From Hyphomicrobiales bacterium (GTDB lineage: Bacteria; Pseudomonadota; Alphaproteobacteria; Rhizobiales; Rhizobiaceae), in contig UBXV01000005.1 of NCBI GenBank assembly GCA_900469625.1, positions 169,844-233,843 of the forward strand: a DNA stretch of 64,000 nucleotides, read 5' to 3'. Below are positions 42,391-50,740 of this stretch, in pieces (the stretch's first letter is position 1; every line of letters starts with the position of its first letter). The position numbers were made by a program, and so were the translations under genes. The notes under the pieces are model-generated. The model was given only the letters and a program-made list of their open reading frames with translations, was not told the origin of the DNA and did not search any database.

Positions 42391-43683
42391 CTATTCCGGC
42401 TGGCGCTCCCAGGCCGGCACCGTGTCGTCCTCGATCAGATCGTCCTGTGACGCCTGCTGGGCGACTGGACTGGTGACATCTGGCCCTGGCGTCGGCAGCA
42501 CCGTCGTCGCCTGAAAGTCGGTCTTGGCGACGAGACCCTCGTGCTGGCCGCGCTGCATGATGCGCCAGGCGGCATACCCGCCATAGAGCGCGAAGTAGAC
42601 GGCAAGCACGATGAACAGTGCCGCGGGCCCGAACCGGTCCATGACGGGCCCGACCATCAGCGGGCCCGAGATCGTGCCGAGCCCATAGGTAATCATCAGG
42701 CCGGAGGAGATCTCCACATATTCGTCGGGCTTGGCGAGGTCGTTGGCATGGGCGACGTTGAGCGCATAGATCGGGAACAGCACCGAGCCGACGAAGGCGG
42801 CGATCACATAAAGCACCGTCGGGCTGCTGCCGATGGACGCGGACATCACCAGGCACGAGATCGTGCCGACGATGCCGCAGCCGACCATGACGATGCGCCG
42901 GTCGATGCGATCGGATGCCCGGCCGATCGGGATCTGTGAAATCGCGCTGCCGGTCAAAAGCGACGCCAACAACGTGGCGCCTTCCGCCGTCGACAGGCCG
43001 ATCTTCTGGGTGAACACGCCACCGAGATTGAGCCAGGCGCCGGAGAGCGCGCCGGCGAGAAAGCCGCCGACGACGGCAACGGGGGAGCGGCGAAACAACC
43101 CGGGAATATCGAACCGCGCCTGCGCCGGCGGCGCCGGCATCGCAGAGGACGAGAGCGCCGTCGGCAGCAGTGCCAGGGAGAACAGCACGCCGCACAGAAT
43201 GAAAAGCGACGTGTTTGTCGGGTCTCCCAGCGGCACCATATATTGCCCGCCGATGGTGCCGACCATCGTGGTGATCAGGTAGAGCGAAAACAGCATGCCG
43301 CGGTTTTCATTGGTCACCCGCTCGTTGAGCCAGCTTTCGATCACGAGATAGCTGCCGGAGATGGCAAAGCCGGATATCGCGCGAAAGACGATCCACAGGC
43401 GCCAGTCGACGACAAGCCCGCAGAGCAGGATGGCAATCGAAAGCAGGGTGATGAGTGCGGTGAAGACGCGCACGTGGCCGACGCGCAGGACGAATTTCGG
43501 CGTGATGATGCAAGACAGCGTGAAGCCGACCGTATAGCCGGTGGCGATGACGGAGACCGTCATCGTCGACCAGTTCTCGGCAACCGAGCGAACCGGAATC
43601 ACGTAGCTCTGGAGGCCGAAGGCCACCATCATCAACAGGGTCGACAGCATAAGGCTGAAGACGGAAGCGAGACTGGCCAGCAT
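42391..43683 (-). CDS. MFS transporter (YcaD-like)
   Basis: A 430-residue major facilitator with 12 predicted helices, the central loop at about residues 185-210 and a hydrophilic C-terminal tail of about 45 residues. The intracellular loop after helix 2-3 and NERVTNENRGMLFSLYLI between helices 4 and 5 resemble YcaD-type MFS proteins. Substrate unknown. Start ATG 43683 with AGGAG at good spacing; upstream in-frame codons lack this. It stands alone on this strand. Confidence 0.88.
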   Translation of the reverse strand: MLASLASVFSLMLSTLLMMVAFGLQSYVIPVRSVAENWSTMTVSVIATGYTVGFTLSCIITPKFVLRVGHVRVFTALITLLSIAILLCGLVVDWRLWIVFRAISGFAISGSYLVIESWLNERVTNENRGMLFSLYLITTMVGTIGGQYMVPLGDPTNTSLFILCGVLFSLALLPTALSSSAMPAPPAQARFDIPGLFRRSPVAVVGGFLAGALSGAWLNLGGVFTQKIGLSTAEGATLLASLLTGSAISQIPIGRASDRIDRRIVMVGCGIVGTISCLVMSASIGSSPTVLYVIAAFVGSVLFPIYALNVAHANDLAKPDEYVEISSGLMITYGLGTISGPLMVGPVMDRFGPAALFIVLAVYFALYGGYAAWRIMQRGQHEGLVAKTDFQATTVLPTPGPDVTSPVAQQASQDDLIEDDTVPAWERQPE

Positions 43684-43894
43684 CGGCGCTCCTGAAACCG
43701 AACATGGCGCCGAGTTGACCAGCGGGAGGGCTGGCAACGAAGGCGCGATGCGGAGCGAGGGCGGTCTGGCGGAGGTGCCGGAGGGGCCGATCGCTTCGAA
43801 CTCGAAACGAGTGTGGCTCTATCCAGTTTTCAAGGCGCTGTCGATTGCGACAGCCGATAGCAAAAAGACGGTAACGATCCGTCGTCTGGCTGTA

Positions 43895-44050
43895 TCAGTT
43901 CGGCAAAAGCGGGCTGATCGCCGAGCGATGGGCGCGGCGCGCGTCCTTGGTGGTGCTGAGCGCGGTGTATTCCCGCGAGGCACGAACGGCGGTGCCGATA
44001 TCGGCAATCGAATCGAACAGGACCTTGAGGCTTGCGATGGGCTTGGTCAT
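43895..44050 (-). CDS. 51-aa small protein, paralogue of the upstream micro-ORF
   Basis: A 51-residue basic protein, MTKPIASLKVLFDSIADIGT, then AVRASREYTALSTTKDARRA. Family unknown. The start at 44050 follows AAGGA with 8-base spacing within the leader ATAAGGAACAAGA. The same leader precedes the gene at 44108-44284, and the two proteins share Phe12, an acidic residue at 13, Ile/Leu15, Gly19, Ala21 and Arg23 at identical positions. A longer reading to 44083 is less likely. The pair lies downstream of the UDG-like gene, same strand, 57 bases between the two. Confidence 0.65.
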   Translation of the reverse strand: MTKPIASLKVLFDSIADIGTAVRASREYTALSTTKDARRAHRSAISPLLPN

Positions 44051-44107
44051 GATCTTGTTCCTTATCTTTTGACGTCGTCTCATTCACGCGGACATGCCGC
44101 GTGGGGA

Positions 44108-44284
44108 TCAGCGCTGGATGAAGTCGGCGAAGAGCTGCGACGGACGGGTGGTCCGGGCAAGGCCGATTGCAGTCATCTGCTCGTTGGCTGCCGTGCCGAA
44201 ACAGTTGAATGGCGTCCGAAGAGCAGCGCCCGTGTGACGGAGCGTCTCAAAGCTGCTGTGGATCGGGCGAAAGCGGGCAGTCAT
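44108..44284 (-). CDS. 58-aa small protein, first of a paralogous micro-ORF pair
   Basis: A 58-residue protein, MTARFRPIHSSFETLRHTGA, then ALRTPFNCFGTAANEQMTAI and a short end. No family recognised. It has AAGGA in the leader ATAAGGAACAAGA, shared with the next gene downstream. Between residues 12 and 23 it follows the pattern F-[ED]-x-[IL]-x3-G-x-A-[LV]-R seen in the 51-aa paralogue. One Cys (28). No signal peptide or membrane helix. The region before it (44285-44426) is moderately AT-rich and may hold a promoter. Confidence 0.62.
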   Translation of the reverse strand: MTARFRPIHSSFETLRHTGAALRTPFNCFGTAANEQMTAIGLARTTRPSQLFADFIQR

Positions 44285-44426
44285 GGTTCTTGTTCCTTAT
44301 TCCATTCCTCCCGTTCCGATATATTGCGCTGCAACATGGATTTTGCAATGCATCAGAACGCTGCGCAGATATGCGCAAACCGCATGGCTTTCTTCATACT
44401 TTGTTCATGAAGCGGGCAGGTGGCCG

Positions 44427-45323
44427 TCAGCCGTTGATACGGGCCCTGAAGGCGAGCATATCCTGCCAGGCGAAGCGCTTGTTGATCGGCGCCGTCACCA
44501 GGTCCTGCGGGTGCAGGGTCGCAAGGGTCTGGACGGTGTGTCCGCCCAATTGCAGCTCACGCCATTCGCCGCGCAGCTGGTGGATGGTGTCGCTGCCGCC
44601 GAAGAAAAAGCGCGCCGTGAAATTCCCGAGCAGCAACAGATGCTTGGGTTCGGCAAGCGCAACCTGGCGCTCGATGAAGGGGCGGCAGATATCGGCCTCG
44701 CGCGCGGTCGGCACGCGGTTGCCCGGGGGGCGCCACGGCACGACATTGCTGAGGAGAACGCTTTCACGTGACAGGCCGATGCCCGCGAGCATGCGGTTGA
44801 GCATATCGCCGAGCCGGCCGGCGAAGGGCATTCCGTCGCGGTCGTCATCCGCATAGGGCATGGGGCCGACGATCATGATGCCGTTCGACGGATCGCCTTC
44901 GGCAAAGACGAGATTACGGGCACTGTTTCTGAGATTGCAGCCGACGAAGCCTTCCATCGCAGTCCGCAACTCGGCAAGCGACCGCGCCGATTCGGCGGCA
45001 AACTGCGCCTCCTTGACGGCCTGGGCGTCCGGGATGGCAACCGCAGGGGCATTGATCACGGGTGCCGGAGCGCGCGTCGTGTCGCGGGCCTGGGCACTTG
45101 CCTGGCTTGCCTGTTGTCGTGGCGCAGGCGCAGCCTCCGAGCGGGCAGCGGGCTGGCTTGCGCCCGCCTGCTGGCGCTGCTCTGAACGGGCTGCCTTCAT
45201 CGCTTCGAACTCGGCGAAGCGATCGACCGGTTCCTCCTCCATCAGCCACTCGACGCCCGCATCCGCATGGAAGGCGAGCAGGGCGGCGAGTTGGCCGGGA
45301 GAAAGGGTGTCGGCAGAGATCAT
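44427..45323 (-). CDS. uracil-DNA glycosylase family protein (family 4-like) lacking Fe-S cysteines
   Basis: A 298-residue protein. The N-terminal 115 residues are low complexity (Ala, Gln, Pro). The UDG fold follows: GPMPYADDDRDGMPFAGRLGDML (motif A, equivalent of GEAPGxxEDxxGxPFVG), NVVPWRPPGNRVPT (motif B region) and TLHPQDLVTAP (motif C, HPS-like). In family 4/5 enzymes four cysteines bind a 4Fe-4S cluster; here one of the first pair and the NVVxCRPP cysteine (Trp here) are missing, so a cluster is unlikely. Activity on uracil in DNA is therefore uncertain. Start ATG 45323. It lies 41 bases downstream of the Hsp70-like gene, same strand. Confidence 0.8.
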   Translation of the reverse strand: MISADTLSPGQLAALLAFHADAGVEWLMEEEPVDRFAEFEAMKAARSEQRQQAGASQPAARSEAAPAPRQQASQASAQARDTTRAPAPVINAPAVAIPDAQAVKEAQFAAESARSLAELRTAMEGFVGCNLRNSARNLVFAEGDPSNGIMIVGPMPYADDDRDGMPFAGRLGDMLNRMLAGIGLSRESVLLSNVVPWRPPGNRVPTAREADICRPFIERQVALAEPKHLLLLGNFTARFFFGGSDTIHQLRGEWRELQLGGHTVQTLATLHPQDLVTAPINKRFAWQDMLAFRARING

Positions 45324-45364
45324 GGGCGCCAACCTAGCACGTCAGAAATTGGCGTCCAATGGCT

Positions 45365-46663
45365 TCACGCCGCATTCGCCGTCCAGTGACCGATATCCTC
45401 ATGATCTCCGATCAGCGCCAGGCCGTGCGCGATCGACAGCAGTTCGCCGCCGCTTTCGATCCGGTCCTTTTCGAAGCGCCGCTCGAACAGGTTGCGCACC
45501 GCCGGTACGAAGGAAGTGCCGCCGGTGAGGAAGACCTTGTCGATGCTGCCGGCCGGCGTTTCCGTCGTCGTCAGCACCTCGTCGAGCGCCTCTTCGATGC
45601 GCGCAAGCTCGGGCGCGATCCAGCCTTCGAAATCGGCGCGGCGCACGGTGCGGCGCGACATCTCGCCGAGTGGCGAGAAATAGAACTCGGTCTCTTCCTC
45701 CTGCGACAGGCGCATCTTGGTCGCCGAGATCGCCTGGTAGAGCGGGTAGCCCTCGTCATGCTCGATCAGGTCGACGAAGGCCTCGAGCTTTTCCGGCTCC
45801 AGGCTCTGTCGCACCAATTTCTTGAGATCCGTGAAATCTTTCAATGTCTTGAAGATGGAAAGCTGATTCCAGCGGCCGAAGTTCGCATAGTAATTCGACG
45901 GCACTTCAAGCAGCTTGTCGAAGCTCTTGAACAGACTCCCCTTTCCAATCAGCGGCGAGATCACATTGTCGATGATGCGGAAGTCGAAATGATCGCCGGC
46001 GATGCCGACGCCCGAGTGGCCGATCGGCGTCGCCGTCAGGCGTCCCGCCTTGGTCTCGAACCGGATCAGGGAATAGTCGGTGGTGCCGCCGCCGAAGTCG
46101 GCAACCAGCACCGTGGCATCGCGCTTGAGGTTCTGGGCGAAGTAGAATGCAGCCGCCACCGGCTCGTAGACATAGTGGATCTCGGGGAAGCCGAATTCCG
46201 CAAGCGCGGCGCTGTAGCGCTCGAGTGCCAATGCCGGATCGGGGCTTGAGCCGGCGAAGCGAACAGGTCTTCCGACGACGATGCGGCTGTACTGGCTGGC
46301 CCAATCGTCGCCGGCATAATCCTTCAGCTTCGTCAGGAACACGCGCATCAGGTCTTCGAAGCTGTGACGCTTGGCATAGATCTGGGTGCCCTGGAACAGC
46401 GGGCTTGCGGCGAAGGTCTTGATCGATTGCAGGAAGCGACAGTCGCCGGGATTGTCGATGAATGAACGGATGGCCGCCTGTCCCGCTTCTACCTTCAGCG
46501 CGGATGCACCGAGGTTCGGGTCCTTCATGAAGGAGAGTGCCGTGCGCATGGCGTCTGTGCTGCCTGCCAGGCTTTCGAAGTTCATCGAATGGGTGGTGTC
46601 GCCTGCCGAAACCGCGAGGACCGAGTTGGTCGTGCCGAAATCGAAGCCCAGTGCTCTGGCCAT
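45365..46663 (-). CDS. Hsp70-like protein (YegD type)
   Basis: A 432-residue protein with only the actin-like ATPase part of Hsp70: phosphate 1 loop GFDFGTTNSVLAV at 6-18, phosphate 2 VLVADFGGGTTDYSL near 185-199, and the adenosine motif VFLTGGTSFVPAVRNLF near 380-396. It lacks the substrate-binding beta domain of DnaK, as in E. coli YegD. Function is unknown; a chaperone-like or regulatory ATPase is assumed from the fold. Start ATG 46663, with AGGAGACTTCAC upstream. The UDG-like gene follows by 41 bases and may be co-transcribed. Confidence 0.88.
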   Translation of the reverse strand: MARALGFDFGTTNSVLAVSAGDTTHSMNFESLAGSTDAMRTALSFMKDPNLGASALKVEAGQAAIRSFIDNPGDCRFLQSIKTFAASPLFQGTQIYAKRHSFEDLMRVFLTKLKDYAGDDWASQYSRIVVGRPVRFAGSSPDPALALERYSAALAEFGFPEIHYVYEPVAAAFYFAQNLKRDATVLVADFGGGTTDYSLIRFETKAGRLTATPIGHSGVGIAGDHFDFRIIDNVISPLIGKGSLFKSFDKLLEVPSNYYANFGRWNQLSIFKTLKDFTDLKKLVRQSLEPEKLEAFVDLIEHDEGYPLYQAISATKMRLSQEEETEFYFSPLGEMSRRTVRRADFEGWIAPELARIEEALDEVLTTTETPAGSIDKVFLTGGTSFVPAVRNLFERRFEKDRIESGGELLSIAHGLALIGDHEDIGHWTANAA

Positions 46664-47145
46664 GTGAAGTCTCCTGACGTCTGTGTCTCTGGTGTCGTTG
46701 CGCCACGCCCGGTGAGGGCTTCGCAGGGCGACACGGCTCTATTCCGCGCGCCACGTTCAAAAGGCATGCCGGGGGAGGTCGGCAGCGCCTTGAATGCAGC
46801 GAAAGGCATGCCGTTCCGGCGCCATGGGGCGCCTTGCCGAAATGCCGGTTGCGGATGGGATTGCCGGCGTTTTCCGCCGGTAAGTCGAATGCCCGGCCTC
46901 GTGACATGGCTATTCGGCAAAAGCAAGGCTGGAAGGTGGGCGGCCCACAATCACATGGGTGAAATCACATATTTACGTTTACGTTCACGTCATATAGACA
47001 TTTGTGCTAAACTCATGACCTCATGCGCAAAAGCGGGCATCGCCTGTCGCATCCCGGCTCGACAAGCCAAACGGCATTTGCCATGACGACATGATATGGC
47101 CTGGGAACTGAGCTGGCAGAAGACCGGCGGGACTGGAGAGACGGA
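46664..47145. other. divergent intergenic region, promoter region of the ETF-QO gene
   Basis: About 482 bases between two divergent genes. It includes an AT-rich segment at 46955-47010 with TTTACG repeats (46972-46989). Open frames crossing it are shadows. No RNA gene was recognised. Confidence 0.4.
46972..46992 (+). promoter_or_regulatory. TTTACG repeat element, possible LiuR/MerR-type operator
   Basis: TTTACG-TTTACG-TTCACG in direct tandem (46972-46989), embedded in AT-rich DNA about 155 bases before the ETF-QO start. The pattern resembles LiuR operators found upstream of branched-chain amino acid and ETF genes in proteobacteria; this comparison is from memory and unverified. Confidence 0.35.
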
Positions 47146-48810
47146 ATGAGCGAGCGACAAGAGCTACCCGAGCGCGAGAGCATGGAGTTCGACGTGGTGA
47201 TCGTCGGTGCGGGCCCTGCGGGTCTCTCGGCGGCAATCCGGTTGAAGCAGATCAACCCGGAGCTTTCGGTCGTGGTGCTGGAAAAGGGCGCCGAAGTCGG
47301 TGCGCATATCCTGTCGGGCGCCGTCGTCGATCCCATCGGCATCGATCGCCTGCTGCCGGGCTGGCGCGAGGAAGCCGACCATCCGTTCAAGACCGAAGTC
47401 AAGGACGACCAGTTCCTGCTGCTCGGCCCGGCCGGCTCCATCCGCCTGCCGAACTTCGCCATGCCGCCCTTGATGAACAATCACGGCAACTACATCGTCT
47501 CGCTCGGCAATGTCTGTCGCTGGCTGGCCGGCCATGCCGAAGCGCTCGGCGTCGAGATCTATCCGGGCTTTGCCGCGACCGAAGTGCTCTATAACGACGA
47601 GGGTGCCGTGATCGGCGTCGCCACCGGCGACATGGGCGTTGAGCGCGATGGCGAGCCAGGCCCGAACTTCGCCCGCGGCATGGCGCTTCTCGGCAAGTAC
47701 ACGCTGATCGGCGAGGGCGTGCGCGGATCGCTCGCCAAGCAGCTGATTTCGAAGTTCAACCTTTCGAAGGACAGCGACGTCCAGAAATTCGGCATCGGCC
47801 TGAAGGAGCTCTGGCAGGTCAAGCCCGAGAACCACCGGCCCGGCCTGGTGCAGCACTCGTTCGGCTGGCCGCTCGGCATGAAGACCGGTGGCGGTTCGTT
47901 CCTCTACCATCTCGAAGACAACATGGTCGCCGTCGGCTTCGTCGTGCACCTCAACTACAAGAACCCCTATCTGTTCCCGTTCGAGGAGTTCCAGCGCTTC
48001 AAGACCCATCCGGCCATTCGCGGTACCTTCGAGGGCGGCAAGCGGCTGTCCTATGGCGCGCGCGCCATCACCGAGGGTGGCTACCAGTCGGTGCCGAAAC
48101 TGTCGTTCCCGGGCGGCGCGCTGATCGGCTGTTCGGCCGGCCTCGTCAACGTGCCGCGCATCAAGGGCAGCCACAATGCGGTGCTGTCGGGAATGCTGGC
48201 GGCCGACAAGCTGGCCGAAGCGATCGCCTCGGGCCGGGCCAATGACGAGCCGGTCGAGATCGAGAACGCATGGCGCCAGAGCGACATCGGCAAGGACCTG
48301 AAGCGGGTCAGGAACGTCAAGCCGCTGTGGTCGAAGCTCGGAACGGTGCTCGGCGTGACGCTCGGCGGTCTCGACATGTGGACCAACCAGCTGTTCGGCT
48401 TCTCGTTCTTCGGCACGCTGAAACACGGCAAGACCGACGCACAGGCGCTTGAGCCCGCGGCGCAGCACCAGAAGATCGACTATCCCAAGCCCGACGGCGT
48501 CCTCACCTTCGACCGGCTGTCTTCGGTGTTCCTGTCGAACACCAACCACGAGGAAGACCAGCCGATCCATCTGCAGGTGAAGAACCCGGAACTGCAGAAG
48601 ACGTCGGAGCTCGACGTCTTTGCCGGTCCGTCGACGCGCTACTGTCCCGCCGGGGTCTATGAATGGGTGGAGAAGGACGGCAAACCGGTCTTCGTCATCA
48701 ACGCGCAGAACTGCGTGCACTGCAAGACCTGCGATATCAAGGACCCGAACCAGAACATCAACTGGGTGCCGCCTCAGGGCGGTGAGGGGCCTGTCTACCC
48801 CAACATGTAA
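47146..48810 (+). CDS. electron-transfer flavoprotein:ubiquinone oxidoreductase
   Basis: A 554-residue ETF-QO. FAD-binding GAGPAGLSA at 21-29, the ubiquinone-binding and membrane-association region in the middle (GGYQSVPKLSFPGGALIGCSAGLVNVPRIKGSHNA), and the 4Fe-4S site Cys500 (RYCPAGVYEW) with Cys523, Cys526 and Cys529 (CVHCKTCDIKDP). It takes electrons from ETF, fed by acyl-CoA and amino-acid dehydrogenases, and reduces ubiquinone at the inner membrane. No etfAB next to it. Start ATG 47146 with GGAGAGACGGA upstream. A terminator follows. Confidence 0.96.
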   Translation: MSERQELPERESMEFDVVIVGAGPAGLSAAIRLKQINPELSVVVLEKGAEVGAHILSGAVVDPIGIDRLLPGWREEADHPFKTEVKDDQFLLLGPAGSIRLPNFAMPPLMNNHGNYIVSLGNVCRWLAGHAEALGVEIYPGFAATEVLYNDEGAVIGVATGDMGVERDGEPGPNFARGMALLGKYTLIGEGVRGSLAKQLISKFNLSKDSDVQKFGIGLKELWQVKPENHRPGLVQHSFGWPLGMKTGGGSFLYHLEDNMVAVGFVVHLNYKNPYLFPFEEFQRFKTHPAIRGTFEGGKRLSYGARAITEGGYQSVPKLSFPGGALIGCSAGLVNVPRIKGSHNAVLSGMLAADKLAEAIASGRANDEPVEIENAWRQSDIGKDLKRVRNVKPLWSKLGTVLGVTLGGLDMWTNQLFGFSFFGTLKHGKTDAQALEPAAQHQKIDYPKPDGVLTFDRLSSVFLSNTNHEEDQPIHLQVKNPELQKTSELDVFAGPSTRYCPAGVYEWVEKDGKPVFVINAQNCVHCKTCDIKDPNQNINWVPPQGGEGPVYPNM

Positions 48811-48862
48811 GGTTCGATTTTCGGGGCCGCGCGCAGCGCGGTCGTCCGGGTATCATGATTTC

Positions 48863-48896
48863 GAGGCGCCGCGCCATTGCCCGGCGCCTCTTTCGT
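48863..48896 (+). terminator. terminator after the ETF-QO gene
   Basis: A perfect 9-bp stem GAGGCGCCG/CGGCGCCTC (48863-48871 with 48882-48890) followed by TTTCGTTT. It sits between two convergent genes. Confidence 0.85.
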
Positions 48897-48897
48897 T

Positions 48898-49797
48898 TCA
48901 AGTACGCGCTGAAATCCGATCGACGAAGTCGGCAATCAGCGGCGCGATCTCCGGCAAGCGTTCCTCAAGGGCGAAATGGCCGGTCTCGAACAGATGAAGC
49001 TCGGCGTCCGGCACATCGGCCAGAAAGGCGCGGGCGCCGGCCTCGGTGAAGAACGGATCATGGCGCCCCCAGGTGATCAGAGCAGGCGGACGCGCATCGC
49101 GCAGCCATTGCTGCCACTCCGGATAGCGCGCCAGATTGCTCTTGTAGTCGAAGGCGAGATCGATCTGCGGCTGGCGGCGGTCCGGCCTGTCGAGGAAATG
49201 CTGGTCCATCGTCCAGCCATCGGGCGCGACCCGTTCCGGATCGGATGTGCCGCCCTCGTATTGCGCGCGCGTCATCTCCAGCGTTAGCAACTGTCGAACC
49301 TGTTCTGTGGCGCCGTCCTCTTCGGGGCTGAGCGCGATGAAGTCGCGCGCCGTGTCGGAGAGGCCTTCCATGTAGGCGTTGCCGTTCTGGACGATCAGGC
49401 CATCGATCAGCTCCGGGCGGCGGCTTGCCAGCCGGAAGCCGACCGGTGCGCCGAAGTCGAAGGCGTAGAGGAAGAAGTGCCTGAGCGAGAGCGCATCGAC
49501 AAAACCTTCGATCAGGTCGGCCAGGCGATCGAAACTGTAGACGAACGCGCCACCTTCGTTCGCAGATGTCGGGGCGTCGCTATGGCCGAAGCCCGGATAA
49601 TCCGGCGCGATCAGGCGATACCGGCCCCCAAGTGCGTCTATCAGCCGGCGGTATTGAAACGAGGAGGATGGAAATCCATGCAAAAGGAGCAGTGTCGGCG
49701 CGTCCGCGGCGCTCGGCACACTTTCGCGGTAGAAGATCTTGATGCCGTCTACGACCGCAAAGCGGTGACGAATGACGGGGACGCTGATCATGCTCAT
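48898..49797 (-). CDS. alpha/beta hydrolase with Asp nucleophile (haloalkane dehalogenase/epoxide hydrolase-like)
   Basis: A 299-residue alpha/beta hydrolase. Oxyanion motif HGFPSSSFQYR at 40-50, nucleophile elbow YAFDFGAPVG with Asp114 rather than Ser, an acid near GRHDPFF and the catalytic His in ETGHFALEE. An Asp nucleophile is the mark of haloalkane dehalogenases, fluoroacetate dehalogenases and epoxide hydrolases, which form an ester intermediate. The substrate is unknown. Start ATG 49797 (ATG 49791 possible). It is divergent from the CGNR regulator across a 95-base region with CATTAG boxes, which suggests that the regulator controls it. Confidence 0.85.
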   Translation of the reverse strand: MSMISVPVIRHRFAVVDGIKIFYRESVPSAADAPTLLLLHGFPSSSFQYRRLIDALGGRYRLIAPDYPGFGHSDAPTSANEGGAFVYSFDRLADLIEGFVDALSLRHFFLYAFDFGAPVGFRLASRRPELIDGLIVQNGNAYMEGLSDTARDFIALSPEEDGATEQVRQLLTLEMTRAQYEGGTSDPERVAPDGWTMDQHFLDRPDRRQPQIDLAFDYKSNLARYPEWQQWLRDARPPALITWGRHDPFFTEAGARAFLADVPDAELHLFETGHFALEERLPEIAPLIADFVDRISART

Positions 49798-49821
49798 GTC
49801 ACACTCTTATTTAGAAGGATT

Positions 49822-49877
49822 ATGCATTAGGATTGCGCCTGAAAAACTAATGTGTCAATGTCAAAAACATGCATTAG
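49822..49877. promoter_or_regulatory. three CATTAG boxes between the hydrolase and CGNR genes
   Basis: ATGCATTAG occurs twice (49822-49830 and 49869-49877) and the inverse CTAATG once between them (49847-49852), with half-site spacings of 22 and 25 bases, all within a 95-base divergent promoter region that is AT-rich. A candidate operator for the CGNR protein encoded next to it. Confidence 0.5.
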
Positions 49878-49892
49878 CAAGGTGGTTGTGAG

Positions 49893-50459
49893 ATGGATCT
49901 GATCCCCTTCGTTGGAGAACCCCTGGCGCTGGACCTGATCAATACGCGTCCGTTGACGGGGGAAGGGCATGTCGACCTCATCGTCGACGCGAATGGGCTT
50001 GCCATGTGGGTGGAGCAGCAGGCAGGCCGGTTGCCGGAGGCTTCACTCTGCCGTGCCGGCACGCTTTCGGACGAAGAGCTGGCGCCCGTCCACGCGGTGC
50101 GCGATCACGTCGCCTCGGCGGTGCGCAGCCTGATGGATGGTGGGGAGGTGCCGCCGGCCGATATCGCCGGCCTCAATGCGGCGATGGCTGCAGCGCCGGT
50201 GACGCGGCAGCTGGACTGGGGGGAAGCACCTTCCCTCAAAACCCACAGGACGGGTACACCCGTGGTCCGGCTGGCGGGCTTCCTGGCCGAGGACGCTGCC
50301 CTGTTGCTGACGGGCCCGGATGCCAGGCTCATCCGCAAATGCGAGGCTGACGGCTGCGTTATGCTGTTCGTCGGCAACAATGCCCGTCGCCGCTGGTGTT
50401 CAGCCGCCCGCTGCGGCAACCGCATAAGGGTGCAGCGCTATTATCAGCGCAACAAGTAG
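49893..50459 (+). CDS. CGNR zinc-finger/ABATE domain transcriptional regulator
   Basis: A 188-residue protein of the ABATE + zf-CGNR family. The N-terminal ABATE domain begins PFVGEPLALDLINT; the C-terminal zinc finger has CEADGCVMLFV, then RRRWCSAARCGNRIRVQRYYQR, with the namesake CGNR. Family members are treated as transcriptional regulators with a putative stress-sensing ABATE domain; direct evidence is scarce. Start ATG 49893. Divergent to the alpha/beta hydrolase, which is the likeliest target. Confidence 0.9.
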   Translation: MDLIPFVGEPLALDLINTRPLTGEGHVDLIVDANGLAMWVEQQAGRLPEASLCRAGTLSDEELAPVHAVRDHVASAVRSLMDGGEVPPADIAGLNAAMAAAPVTRQLDWGEAPSLKTHRTGTPVVRLAGFLAEDAALLLTGPDARLIRKCEADGCVMLFVGNNARRRWCSAARCGNRIRVQRYYQRNK

Positions 50460-50740
50460 AGCTGACAATACGGCCATTGCCTTGCCCATGCGCCGACCGC
50501 CTGTACGGTTTGGTGCGAGAATATTAGGAAAGGCAATCCTTGACGCAAATGGGAAAGTCCTTGCCGGAAAGACCCTATAGCCTTGGGGTGCCGTCGGTTC
50601 GTGGAGCGTTCCGGCGGGCCTGCAGGCCGTTCGGTTCCTGTTGTTCTTGCGTCGGACCGAACCCTGTTGACACGCGACCGATCCCTGCGGTGAGATCGGT
50701 CGTCCGACGGGACGTACCGCCAGAACAAAAGGGAACAAAA

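Noticed and set aside
48811-48830. GGTTCGATT string resembling a tRNA T-loop
   Set aside because: No acceptor, D-arm or anticodon structure around it.
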